A stretch of DNA of 64,000 bases from JALXCH01 sp964495805 (GTDB lineage Bacteria; Calditrichota; Calditrichia; RBG-13-44-9), in the NCBI GenBank assembly GCA_964495805.1, contig CAZBWV010000066.1, positions 1 through 64,000 of the forward strand, in the 5' to 3' direction. The stretch's first letter is position 1; the number at the start of each line of letters is the position of its first letter. Position numbers and translations under genes: made by a program. Shown here piece after piece: positions 9,531 through 18,108 of this stretch. The notes beneath the pieces were generated by a model that ran no database searches, was not told the DNA's origin, and saw only the letters and a program-made list of their open reading frames with translations.

Positions 9531-10622
9531 TTAAAAATCGATTAGCAAGGAAAATCGCATGGTATCGGAAAGCGGATGGTCGTCCACTGTGGCGTAAATA
9601 TAGCTAAAGTCAAACCCAAAAATGGAATAGCGAAGACCGCCACCAAAGGTCCAGAATTTCCGTCCGCCTGCACTGGGGTCTTCGTAAAAGAAGCCTGCTC
9701 GCAGGGCAATCAGGTCGGTGTACCAGTATTCCAGACCAAAGGAGTGAGTGAACCGCTTCATGATATCTTTAAAACCACCTCCCGTCCAGGAAGAGTAAAA
9801 CATGGCTTTAAATACATTGTCGGCTCCGGTGCTGTCCCGATGCACCAGCAGACGGTTCACGTCGTACACAAAGGTCAGGGTATTAAACTGGGATTTGATG
9901 ATGTGGTAAGCCAGTCCCGCTCGCAGGTTGGTGGGCAACGGATCGGCCTGCTTGTAGTCCACGTAGGTGACCTTGGGACCGATATTGCTGATGTTCAAAC
10001 CCAGACTCAAATTATTCATGAATCCGGGATGGTACAAAACACCCATATCCACCGCAAAGGAGGAAGCAATCCCTTTGCCTTTTTCGGCTCCAACCTGTAC
10101 ATCAATTGGGGACAGGCTGGAATAGATATACTTCAGATTCACTCCCAGACCCAGGTTGTCTTTCAACTTTAGTGCGTAACTGGCGGAGACTGCCGTTTCG
10201 AAGCTGTTAAACCGACCCAATTCATCCGGACTATCTTCGCCGGTCCACACGCTCTCGCCGTAACTGATGTATTGAATCCCCACGCCAATCATCCCGATGG
10301 AGGGGATGTAGTACCGTCCGGCGGCAAAGTCGTAGAACATGTCCTTCAGGTTAAACTGGGGTAACCAGTTGACATGCATTAAAGTGACTTCCCCCTTTTT
10401 ATCCACTTCCGGGTCCTGGTACTGAAAAGCCAGACCCGCGGGATTCCAGTACACCGCATTGGCGTCGGTAGCCAGAGCCACGCCAGCTTCCCCCATTCCA
10501 CCCTGCCGTGCTCCGGGATTAATCATCAGAAACAGTACGGTTGCCTCGCCCTGCGCCTGTAATTGGGAAGCAAAATAAGGCAACAGCATGAGAACCACCA
10601 AAAAAACGACCATCTTTTTCAT
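9531..10622 (-). CDS. PorV/PorQ-family outer-membrane protein (T9SS-associated)
   Basis: This is a 363-residue beta-barrel protein of the PorV/LptO type, part of the type IX secretion machinery that shuttles cargo to the cell surface in FCB bacteria. It has a signal peptide (MKKMVVFLVVLMLLPYFASQLQAQ) and the family N-terminal signature FLMINPGARQGGMGEAGVAL, followed by ANAVYWNPAGLA. Amphipathic strands follow, and it ends in LLIDF, a typical outer-membrane C-terminal aromatic signal. The ATG at 10622 has GGAGG eight bases upstream, which decides the start. It heads the minus-strand envelope run, directly before a gene whose product carries a T9SS sorting domain. Its leader holds two interlocking inverted repeats. 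FadL-like transport proteins share the fold, but the N-terminal signature favours PorV/PorQ. Confidence 0.85.
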   Translation of the reverse strand: MKKMVVFLVVLMLLPYFASQLQAQGEATVLFLMINPGARQGGMGEAGVALATDANAVYWNPAGLAFQYQDPEVDKKGEVTLMHVNWLPQFNLKDMFYDFAAGRYYIPSIGMIGVGIQYISYGESVWTGEDSPDELGRFNSFETAVSASYALKLKDNLGLGVNLKYIYSSLSPIDVQVGAEKGKGIASSFAVDMGVLYHPGFMNNLSLGLNISNIGPKVTYVDYKQADPLPTNLRAGLAYHIIKSQFNTLTFVYDVNRLLVHRDSTGADNVFKAMFYSSWTGGGFKDIMKRFTHSFGLEYWYTDLIALRAGFFYEDPSAGGRKFWTFGGGLRYSIFGFDFSYIYATVDDHPLSDTMRFSLLIDF

Positions 10623-10649
10623 TGTTAAAACCTCCATATTAAAATAAAA

Positions 10650-10698
10650 AAACCGAATGTGTCTTCACCCAGTTTACATTCGGTTTGCAGACTGGGTG
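10650..10698 (-). promoter_or_regulatory. Interlocking inverted repeats in the leader of the PorV-like gene (attenuator or pseudoknot)
   Basis: Read as minus-strand RNA, CACCCAGU (from 10698) pairs with ACUGGGUG (10673-10666). AAACCGAAUGU (10686-10676) pairs with ACAUUCGGUUU (10660-10650). The arms alternate in the order a-b-a'-b', so the two stems either form an H-type pseudoknot or exclude one another. The second stem runs straight into a U-rich tract, like an intrinsic terminator, and ends 27 bases before the start codon, just ahead of the GGAGG ribosome-binding site. This layout fits transcription attenuation. No known riboswitch class is recognised. Confidence 0.6.
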
Positions 10699-11011
10699 CA
10701 ATATCGCTCTTTGTTAAAGGCATTTTGTTCAAACATCCTCCCCCACACTTCCTGAACACATTAAAAAATCTTTTGCCTTAACAAATTTCGATACGCACCC
10801 TCAAAATTTTTTTCGCAACAATTTAATTTTATCCACAGAATAAATCAAGTCAAATTTTCAGCACCGGATAAAGTAACCTATTTTTGCGCTCTCTGCTGTT
10901 CCCTACATCACATCGCGTTTTTTTGTTCTGCAGACGGGGAATCTTCCTTTTTTGCTCTTCCCCAACCCTTCTGTTCGTATTTACGGCACGTTTGTCAGAA
11001 ACCCTACCCGG
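10699..11011. other. AT-rich intergenic stretch between nuoN and the PorV-like gene
   Basis: This 313-base AT-rich stretch separates the end of the complex I operon from the leader of the PorV-like gene; both are on the minus strand. It has no open frame with a recognisable product. It presumably contains the promoter of the envelope run, but I see no clear TTG-N20-TAnnTTTG match. If the interlocking repeats at 10650-10698 belong to a larger regulatory RNA, its upstream part would lie here. Confidence 0.4.
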
Positions 11012-12445
11012 TTACTGAAAAATCCCCAGGAAGGTGTTGGGCAAAATACCCAGCATCAGGATGCCCACAGCGGCAAACAACAGCACCACCCCCACTCCGG
11101 AGAGAATGGGCTGCTGCTTCTCATCATCCACCGGCTTGCGCATGTACATCGCCACCACCACCCGCAGATAGTAGTACACCGAAAGGAAGGAATTCAGCAC
11201 ACCGAAGATGACCAGCCAGACGAAACCAGACTTCATGGCTGCGCTGAACAGATAAAATTTACCAATGAATCCCGCAGTTGGGGGAAAGCCCGCCAGGGCA
11301 AACATGCTGATGCCCATAACCAATCCCAGTACCGGACTGCGATAGCCCAATCCGTTAAAATACTCAATTCTGGTACGGCGCTCACCTTTGCCTGCCACCA
11401 CTTCCGCCACACCAAAGGCGGCCAGATTCATAAACAGGTAGGCTATCAGGTAAAATACTACCGTACCAATGGTCATCTCGTTGCTGGCAACAATGCCCAC
11501 TAATAGGTAACCGGCATGGGCTATGCTGGAATATGCCAGCATGCGTTTAATATCATCCTGAACCAGAGCAAGCAGGTTTCCGGTGGTCATGGTCAGAACA
11601 GCCAGAATCCAAAGGACATCTGCCCACTGGTAGGAGACGAAATAAGCGGCCTGGGAGATGACCCGCAAAATTGCGGCGAATCCTGCCGCTTTCGCTCCGA
11701 TGGCCATATACACCGTCACCGGCATGGGCGATCCCTGATAAACATCCGGCGTCCACATGTGGAAGGGAACCAGCGCCACTTTGAATCCGAAACCAACTAA
11801 AATCAGCGCCAGACCAATCAGTGCCACGGGATTCACCGAAAGCGAATTTTTCGTGAAGTAATCGGTAACCTCCGGTAAAGAAGTACTCCCTACCACCCCG
11901 TACAACAAACCAATGCCATACAACAAAAATCCGCTGGCAAAGGAACCCAGCAGGAAATATTTTAGCGAAGCTTCCAGCGAAAAACGGTTGGTGCGCCGGT
12001 AACCGGCCATCACATACAGGGCAATGGACATGGTTTCCAGCCCCAGGAACAGAATCATGAGATGATTGGCAGCACCCATGAACATCATTCCCGCAGTGGC
12101 AAACAGCATCAGCGGTGTGAATTCGATGAATTCCACTTCCACAAAATCGTTGTAGCTAATGGACATCAACAGGCTAAAGCCAGCGGTGGCCAGAAACATG
12201 AAGTTGAGTACCACGGTCAGTTTGTCCACGCGAATCATGTCGTTAAACACGGTGGTATTCTGACCAATCAGAAACAGGTTTCCGATGATTGCCAATCCGA
12301 TTCCCACCAATCCCAGATAGGCAACCACTTTGCGGTTTATATTTTTCACCAGAACGCTCTGCACCATGAGATAGACGCCAAATAGCGACACCACCACTTG
12401 CGGCAGAATACCCAGAAAATCCGTAACTCCAATATTCACCGACAT
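11012..12445 (-). CDS. nuoN: NADH-quinone oxidoreductase subunit N
   Basis: This is a 477-residue integral membrane protein of the Mrp-antiporter-like family that forms one of the three proton channels of complex I. Key features are GLETMSIALYVMAGY with the conserved Glu of helix 5, the Lys region around FKVALVPFHMWTPDVYQGSP, and DIKRMLAYSSIAHAGYLLVG. The length matches NuoN. The start is supported by GGAGG nine bases upstream. It is the last gene of the minus-strand nuo operon, 35 bases after nuoM. No strong terminator follows at once; the next hairpins are more than 300 bases downstream. Confidence 0.95.
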   Translation of the reverse strand: MSVNIGVTDFLGILPQVVVSLFGVYLMVQSVLVKNINRKVVAYLGLVGIGLAIIGNLFLIGQNTTVFNDMIRVDKLTVVLNFMFLATAGFSLLMSISYNDFVEVEFIEFTPLMLFATAGMMFMGAANHLMILFLGLETMSIALYVMAGYRRTNRFSLEASLKYFLLGSFASGFLLYGIGLLYGVVGSTSLPEVTDYFTKNSLSVNPVALIGLALILVGFGFKVALVPFHMWTPDVYQGSPMPVTVYMAIGAKAAGFAAILRVISQAAYFVSYQWADVLWILAVLTMTTGNLLALVQDDIKRMLAYSSIAHAGYLLVGIVASNEMTIGTVVFYLIAYLFMNLAAFGVAEVVAGKGERRTRIEYFNGLGYRSPVLGLVMGISMFALAGFPPTAGFIGKFYLFSAAMKSGFVWLVIFGVLNSFLSVYYYLRVVVAMYMRKPVDDEKQQPILSGVGVVLLFAAVGILMLGILPNTFLGIFQ

Positions 12446-12480
12446 GGATGCTATTCCTCCAATCAGACCACTTGACTCGG

Positions 12481-14046
12481 TTATTGATTATTCTGCTGGG
12501 TCAATTCAAATAAATTGCCCAGCAACGGTTTCCGTTGCTGTTCCTGCAACTCCGTTTGTGCTTTTTTCACCCGGGAGATCAATTGCACCACGGTTGCTTC
12601 GGTTTTATTCATAAAGGTTCGGGGGAACACCCCAATCCAGAAAATGAACAGAATAATGGCCAGCAATGTGCCAATTTCCCGACCGTTCAAATCGGTGAGG
12701 CTCTTGTTCTCCTCGTGGGTAAGCGGACCAAACATTACCCGGCGGTACATCCACAACAGGTACACCGCTGCAAAGATGATTCCTGCGGTTCCCAGCACGG
12801 CAAAGGTTCTGGTTACCTGAAAAGTGCCCAGCAGGATGAGAAATTCCCCGACAAACCCGTTGGTACCGGGGAGCCCCAGGGAGGAGAGGCAGACAATCAG
12901 GAAAAGGGTGGCAAATACCGGCATCACCTTGCTCACCCCACCGAAATCAGCAATCTGGCGGGTGTGACGGCGCTCGTAAATCATTCCCACCGCAAGGAAG
13001 AGTGCTCCGGTGGAAAGCCCGTGGTTCACCATCTGGATAATGCCACCCTGCACACTCTCAACGGTGAGAGCAAAAATGCCCAGCATCACAAAGCCCAGGT
13101 GTGCCACTGAGGAGTAAGCGACCAGCTTTTTAATGTCGTGCTGCACCATGGCTACCCAGGCACCGTACAGGATGCCAATAACCGCCAGCACAAAGAAAAG
13201 CGGAGTAAAATAGGCGGTTGCCTGGGGGAACAAAGGCAGGTTAAACCGCAGGAAGCCGTAGGTTCCCATTTTCAGAAGCACACCGGCCAGAATCACCGAA
13301 CCGGCCGTGGGCGCTTCCACGTGGGCATCCGGTAACCAGGTGTGCAGCGGAAAGATGGGCACTTTGATGGCAAATGCCAGAGCAAATGCCAGGAACAACC
13401 AGAACTGAATGTTAAACGGAATGTTGAGCTGATAAATCTTTGTTAAATCGAAGGTGTACACGCCCGTGTAATTGTGGTACATAAAATACAGGTACAAAAT
13501 GGCGGCCAGCATTAATACCGAACCGATCATGGTGTAGAGGACGAACTTCACCGCAGCGTAAATGCGCCGCGGTCCGCCCCACACACCAATCAACAGATAC
13601 ATGGGAATAAGCATCACTTCCCAGAAAACGTAGAAAAGCAGCAGGTCCAGAGAGATGAACACGCCCAGCATACCCGTTTCCAGAAAGAGCATGGCAATCA
13701 TATACTCCTTTACCCGGGTGGTGATGGCACTGTAAGAGGAAAGAATCGCCAGTGGCATGATGAATGTGGTGAGCATGAACAACAGAATGCTGATGCCATC
13801 CACCCCGGTGTGAAACTGGGCTTCCAGATGGGGAATCCAGCTTTTAATTGTCTCAAATTGCATTCCGCTTTTTGAGCCATCGAAATAGTAGAATATGGGC
13901 AGCGAAAGCAAAAACGTCACCAGGCTAACCAGAAAAGCCCACGCTTTGATGAGCTTCTCCTCGGTTCGCGGAATCATCAGTAAAATCACCACACCCAGTA
14001 GCGGTAGAAATGTGACAAGATTCAGTAACGATGCCAGACTCATCAT
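12481..14046 (-). CDS. nuoM: NADH-quinone oxidoreductase subunit M
   Basis: This is a 521-residue membrane subunit with about 14 helices, the second antiporter-like proton-pumping subunit of complex I. Visible family motifs are LLFYVFWEVMLIPMYLLIGVWG with the conserved Glu, FAIKVPIFPLHTWLPDAHVEAP, KMGTYGFLRFNLPLFP and DIKKLVAYSSVAHLGFVMLG. It starts with a Met-Met pair; GGAG sits seven bases before the first ATG. It lies 58 bases downstream of nuoL and 35 bases upstream of nuoN. The C-terminal tail after about residue 490 is hydrophilic and Gln-rich. Confidence 0.95.
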   Translation of the reverse strand: MMSLASLLNLVTFLPLLGVVILLMIPRTEEKLIKAWAFLVSLVTFLLSLPIFYYFDGSKSGMQFETIKSWIPHLEAQFHTGVDGISILLFMLTTFIMPLAILSSYSAITTRVKEYMIAMLFLETGMLGVFISLDLLLFYVFWEVMLIPMYLLIGVWGGPRRIYAAVKFVLYTMIGSVLMLAAILYLYFMYHNYTGVYTFDLTKIYQLNIPFNIQFWLFLAFALAFAIKVPIFPLHTWLPDAHVEAPTAGSVILAGVLLKMGTYGFLRFNLPLFPQATAYFTPLFFVLAVIGILYGAWVAMVQHDIKKLVAYSSVAHLGFVMLGIFALTVESVQGGIIQMVNHGLSTGALFLAVGMIYERRHTRQIADFGGVSKVMPVFATLFLIVCLSSLGLPGTNGFVGEFLILLGTFQVTRTFAVLGTAGIIFAAVYLLWMYRRVMFGPLTHEENKSLTDLNGREIGTLLAIILFIFWIGVFPRTFMNKTEATVVQLISRVKKAQTELQEQQRKPLLGNLFELTQQNNQ

Positions 14047-14104
14047 CTATGTTCTCCAATACCTTGTTCGTTGAGATAACAATTATCCATCCTTTGCTTA
14101 CCGA

Positions 14105-15997
14105 TTAAAACAGTAAATAGTAGCCCAGAATGATGATGGCGCCCAGTACCAGAAAAGCGGCGTAATGCTGCACGTAACCGGTCTGGATGCGCCGATAAAT
14201 CAAACCAATCAGAATTCCAATTTTTCCCACCAAATTGACCAACCCATCGATGATGACTGCATCCACAAACCGCCACAGCCAGTGGCTGAAGTTGATTATG
14301 GGCTGGTAAATGATGGCATTGTAAATTTCGTCCACATAATATTTGTTGTACAACAGTTTGTAAATTCCCCGATAGCGTTCCGCCATGCGTGCCGGACTGA
14401 TGCTTCCCTTGATGTACATGAGATAAGCCAGATAAATACCGCCCAACGCCAGCAGTACAGAGATGCCCATCAGTCCGTATTCCAGGGAATGGGAGACATG
14501 GGCAAAATGGAGATGTTCCTCCGCAGCGGCAAACACCGGGGAGAGGAAATGTTCGAAATGGTTACTACCACCCAATAATTCGGGGATGCCCACCCAGCCG
14601 CCAATCAAAGCCAGCAGCGCCAGAATGCTCAGGGGAATGGTCATCACCCGGGGCGATTCGTGAATGTGCTTTTCCACCTCCGGCTCCACCCGGGATTCCC
14701 CGAAGAAGGTGACAAACACCAGTCGGGACATGTAAAAGGCGGTGAGAAATGCACCGATGGCACCCAGCACCCACACAATGGGACTGAAAGCAAACGCTTT
14801 GGCCAGAATTTCGTCCTTGGAAAAGAATCCGCTGAACGGTGGAATGCCGCTGATGGCCAGCCAGGCCACCATAAAGGTAATGGCTGTGACTTTGATTTTC
14901 GGATACAGACCGCCCATCTTTCGGATGTCCGTGTTATTGGCCAGTGCATGCATGACCGAACCGGCACCCAAAAAGAGCAATGCTTTGAAAAAGGCATGGG
15001 TCATCAGATGAAAAATACCGGCGGCATAAGCGCCTACACCCACACCAATAAACATGTATCCCAGCTGACTGATGGTACTGTATGCCAGTACTCGTTTGAT
15101 GTCGTTGTTCACCAGCGCCATTGTGGCAGCGAACAGCGCCGTGAACGTTCCGATGGCTGTGACCACCACCATGGCTGTGTGGGATAAGCTAAACAGCGGA
15201 CTGAACCGGGCGACCATGTACACACCGGCCGTCACCATGGTGGCAGCATGGATCAGAGCACTCACCGGGGTGGGACCTTCCATGGCATCGGGTAACCAGA
15301 TGTACAGCGGGAACTGAGCCGATTTCCCGGTTGCCCCCAGAAAGAGCAACAGTGTGGCTGCAGTCAGCACACCGGCGGAAATTAGCTTATCCGTCTGGGA
15401 GAAAACTTCGGTGTAAGAGATGGTTCCCAGGGTAGCAAAAATGAGCATGATACCCAGAGCAAACCCGAAATCGCCCACCCGGTTGGTGATAAACGCTTTC
15501 ATTCCAGCCCTGGCTGCCGACGGTTTCTCATACCAGAAGCCAATCAACAGATAAGAGCACAAACCGACACCTTCCCAGCCCAGGTACAGCAGCAGCAGAT
15601 TATTGCCCATCACCAGCAAGAGCATGGAGAAAATGAACAGGTTCAGGTAGGAAAAGTAACGTGCCACACCGGGATCACCATGCATGTAGCCAATGGAATA
15701 CACGTGAATCAGAAATCCCACACCGGTTACCACCAGCATCATCACAATGGACAGCTGATCGATGAGAACACCAAAGGATGCTTTAAATCCACCCGCCTGA
15801 ATCCAGGTGAACAAATTCCCGTTGAATGTTTCGCCATGCAGCACATGGATAAACGCTACCACGGATAGGATGAAACTGGTCAGCACCGTGGCGTTGGCGA
15901 TCAGACCAGCTTTCTCTTTCAGAACCTTTCCAAACACTCCATTCACAATGGCACCCAGTAGCGGCAAGAACGGAATGTACCAGATAAAACTGTTCAT
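14105..15997 (-). CDS. nuoL: NADH-quinone oxidoreductase subunit L
   Basis: This is a 630-residue membrane subunit, the distal proton-pumping subunit of complex I. Conserved segments include LLLLYLGWEGVGLCSYLLIGFWY, GATGKSAQFPLYIWLPDAMEGPTPVSALIHAATMVTAGVY (in part), DIKRVLAYSTISQLGYMFIG and the MTHAFFKALLFLGAGSVMHAL region. The C-terminal part, including the long hydrophobic helix, is complete, and the length matches NuoL. It follows nuoK with a 116-base gap, one of the larger gaps in the operon. Confidence 0.95.
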   Translation of the reverse strand: MNSFIWYIPFLPLLGAIVNGVFGKVLKEKAGLIANATVLTSFILSVVAFIHVLHGETFNGNLFTWIQAGGFKASFGVLIDQLSIVMMLVVTGVGFLIHVYSIGYMHGDPGVARYFSYLNLFIFSMLLLVMGNNLLLLYLGWEGVGLCSYLLIGFWYEKPSAARAGMKAFITNRVGDFGFALGIMLIFATLGTISYTEVFSQTDKLISAGVLTAATLLLFLGATGKSAQFPLYIWLPDAMEGPTPVSALIHAATMVTAGVYMVARFSPLFSLSHTAMVVVTAIGTFTALFAATMALVNNDIKRVLAYSTISQLGYMFIGVGVGAYAAGIFHLMTHAFFKALLFLGAGSVMHALANNTDIRKMGGLYPKIKVTAITFMVAWLAISGIPPFSGFFSKDEILAKAFAFSPIVWVLGAIGAFLTAFYMSRLVFVTFFGESRVEPEVEKHIHESPRVMTIPLSILALLALIGGWVGIPELLGGSNHFEHFLSPVFAAAEEHLHFAHVSHSLEYGLMGISVLLALGGIYLAYLMYIKGSISPARMAERYRGIYKLLYNKYYVDEIYNAIIYQPIINFSHWLWRFVDAVIIDGLVNLVGKIGILIGLIYRRIQTGYVQHYAAFLVLGAIIILGYYLLF

Positions 15998-16113
15998 CTA
16001 TTTCCACTCCGGTTTTTAAATCGTTGACTCCAGCAACTTTACCCAATCGAATTTTTTAACCACACTTTTGGAACAAAGGAACCTGTTTGCTTCCTTCATC
16101 CGGAACGCCTGAA

Positions 16114-16422
16114 TTACCATTTGAGCAACTTAATTTCGTCCACATGAACCGTTTCGCGAATTCGGTATATGGCCACAATAATGGCCAGACCCACCGCCAC
16201 TTCGGCAGCAGCCACCACCATCACCATAAACACAAAGATCTGACCTTCGATGTTGTTCAAATAATTGGAGAAAGCAATAAACACCAGATTGGCCGCATTA
16301 AACATTAATTCAATGGACATGAAAATGACAATGGCGTTGCGGCGAATCACCACCCCTAACACACCAATGGCAAACAGAATGGCACTTAACACCAGGAAAT
16401 AGGACACAGGAACTTCAATCAT
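16114..16422 (-). CDS. nuoK: NADH-quinone oxidoreductase subunit K
   Basis: This is a 102-residue three-helix membrane subunit that forms part of the central proton channel of complex I. It carries the conserved membrane glutamates in FMSIELMFNAANLVFIAF and AAAEVAVGLAIIVAIYR. The length is exactly typical. A CGGAG ribosome-binding site lies nine bases before the start. It sits 20 bases downstream of nuoJ. Confidence 0.95.
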   Translation of the reverse strand: MIEVPVSYFLVLSAILFAIGVLGVVIRRNAIVIFMSIELMFNAANLVFIAFSNYLNNIEGQIFVFMVMVVAAAEVAVGLAIIVAIYRIRETVHVDEIKLLKW

Positions 16423-16442
16423 GGTTTTATCTCCGACACCTT

Positions 16443-16952
16443 CTAATCTTTTTCTATGGTCAATTTCCGTTTGGACAGATACAGCGCACCCAGCATGGCT
16501 ACCAGTAACAGAATGGAGGTGAGTTCAAACGGTAGCACGTAAGAGCTAAACAGTGCTTTGCCCAGATGCTCCACCGTACCTACACTGGTCTCCCGCACGT
16601 AAGCCGCTTTATATCCGTGAAACACCACATGTCCCAGTTCCAGGAACAGTATCACCACCAGCGGAAGCGCCAGATAAATCATGTACCGAAAAGCGCCCGG
16701 CGCGCGGGTTTCCGTCTTCAGATTCAGCAACATTACCACAAACAGGAACAGCACCATGATGGCACCGGCATACACCGCAATATGAACCACCGCAATGAAG
16801 TGCGCCAGCAACAGGATGTAAATGCCTGCCAGGGAGAAAAAAGTCACCACCAGAAACATGGCACTGTACACCGGATTGCGATGTGCGATGACCATCACCG
16901 CCGAAAGGACCGCTATTACGGCAAATGTAAAAAACAAAATCATATGCAACAT
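16443..16952 (-). CDS. nuoJ: NADH-quinone oxidoreductase subunit J
   Basis: This is a 169-residue five-helix membrane subunit of complex I. Diagnostic segments are ALHCGGS-equivalent LAHFIAVVHIAVYAGAIMVLFLFVVMLLNL and the N-terminal RNPVYSAMFLVVTFFSLAGIY region. An AGGA motif eight bases upstream supports the start at 16952. The gene directly follows nuoH after only 58 bases. In the usual bacterial order nuoI, the 2x[4Fe-4S] ferredoxin subunit, would lie in this gap, and it is absent. Confidence 0.95.
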   Translation of the reverse strand: MLHMILFFTFAVIAVLSAVMVIAHRNPVYSAMFLVVTFFSLAGIYILLLAHFIAVVHIAVYAGAIMVLFLFVVMLLNLKTETRAPGAFRYMIYLALPLVVILFLELGHVVFHGYKAAYVRETSVGTVEHLGKALFSSYVLPFELTSILLLVAMLGALYLSKRKLTIEKD

Positions 16953-17010
16953 ATGTGGATTCCTTCGCTTTTCTGATTCGAATTGACTTCCCGCACAAAC
17001 TATTCGCTTT

Positions 17011-18057
17011 TTACACGAAAATTGCCATTACTATGGCCGTTAAAACAATATTGGCCAGTCCCAGGGGAACCAGGCTCTTCCAGCCCAGCCGCATAAGCTG
17101 ATCGAAGCGGAAACGGGGCAGCGACCAGCGCACCCACAGGTAGAAGAAAATGACCAGCCCGGTTTTTACTGCAAAGGAAATAATCTGAAGCAGTTGTTCC
17201 CAGAGAACCGGCAGGTCCAGTGCTTCCAGAATGCCGAACGGAATATGCCAGCCTCCGAAAAAGAGCGTCACAATCAGCGCAGAGGAGGTAATCAGATTGA
17301 TGTACTCGGCCAGCATGAAGGAGGAAAACTTCATGGAACTGTACTCGGTGTGATAGCCACCCACCAGTTCCTGTTCCGCTTCCGGCAAGTCGAAGGGCAA
17401 CCGGTTGGTCTCCGCAAAGGCAGCCACCAGAAAGATGATAAACGCCAGCGGCTGACGGAAAACATTCCACAACTGGTACTGGTCGTACACCACATCCTGG
17501 AGTCGCAGGGAACCACTCATCATCAGTACGCTCACCAGCGCCAGCCCCATGGGGATTTCGTAACTAATCATCTGGGAGGAAGAACGCAATCCCCCCATCA
17601 GCGAATATTTGTTATTGGAAGACCAGCCACCAATGACCAGTCCGTAAACGCCCAGTGAGGCGATTGCCACAATGTACAACACACCGACGTTTAAATCGGC
17701 CAGCTGAAACCGAATGGCAGTTTCCACGTTGCCGAAATAGGTAATAATCTGATCCCCAAAAGGGATGACCGCAAAGGTCATGAGCGCAGGCACCAGAATA
17801 ATGCCCGGCGCCAGCACGTAAAACAGTTTTTCCACATGGGAGGGGATGATATCCTCTTTCACAAAGAACTTGATGGCATCGGCAATGGGTTGCAGAAAAC
17901 CCTGGGGACCCACCCGATTGGGTCCCAGGCGGTCCTGAATAAATCCGGATACCCGCCGTTCGGCCAGTGTGAGACCCAGCACGGTTAAAAAGATAACCGC
18001 GATAACCACCAATATTTTGACCACCACTACGATGAGTTCGACCAATACAGGGCTCAT
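17011..18057 (-). CDS. nuoH: NADH-quinone oxidoreductase subunit H
   Basis: This is a 348-residue membrane subunit with about eight helices that helps build the quinone site and links it to the membrane arm. It shows the family signatures LAERRVSGFIQDRLGPNRVGPQGFLQPIADAIK (in part) and NRLPFDLPEAEQELVGGYHTEYS (in part), with the conserved acidic residues intact. It lies 51 bases downstream of nuoG. The next gene is nuoJ, not nuoI. Confidence 0.95.
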   Translation of the reverse strand: MSPVLVELIVVVVKILVVIAVIFLTVLGLTLAERRVSGFIQDRLGPNRVGPQGFLQPIADAIKFFVKEDIIPSHVEKLFYVLAPGIILVPALMTFAVIPFGDQIITYFGNVETAIRFQLADLNVGVLYIVAIASLGVYGLVIGGWSSNNKYSLMGGLRSSSQMISYEIPMGLALVSVLMMSGSLRLQDVVYDQYQLWNVFRQPLAFIIFLVAAFAETNRLPFDLPEAEQELVGGYHTEYSSMKFSSFMLAEYINLITSSALIVTLFFGGWHIPFGILEALDLPVLWEQLLQIISFAVKTGLVIFFYLWVRWSLPRFRFDQLMRLGWKSLVPLGLANIVLTAIVMAIFV

Positions 18058-18108
18058 TTGCTATTCACTCTCCAGAATTTTTTCCCCAATCTTCGTTGCT
18101 CCCGCCGT

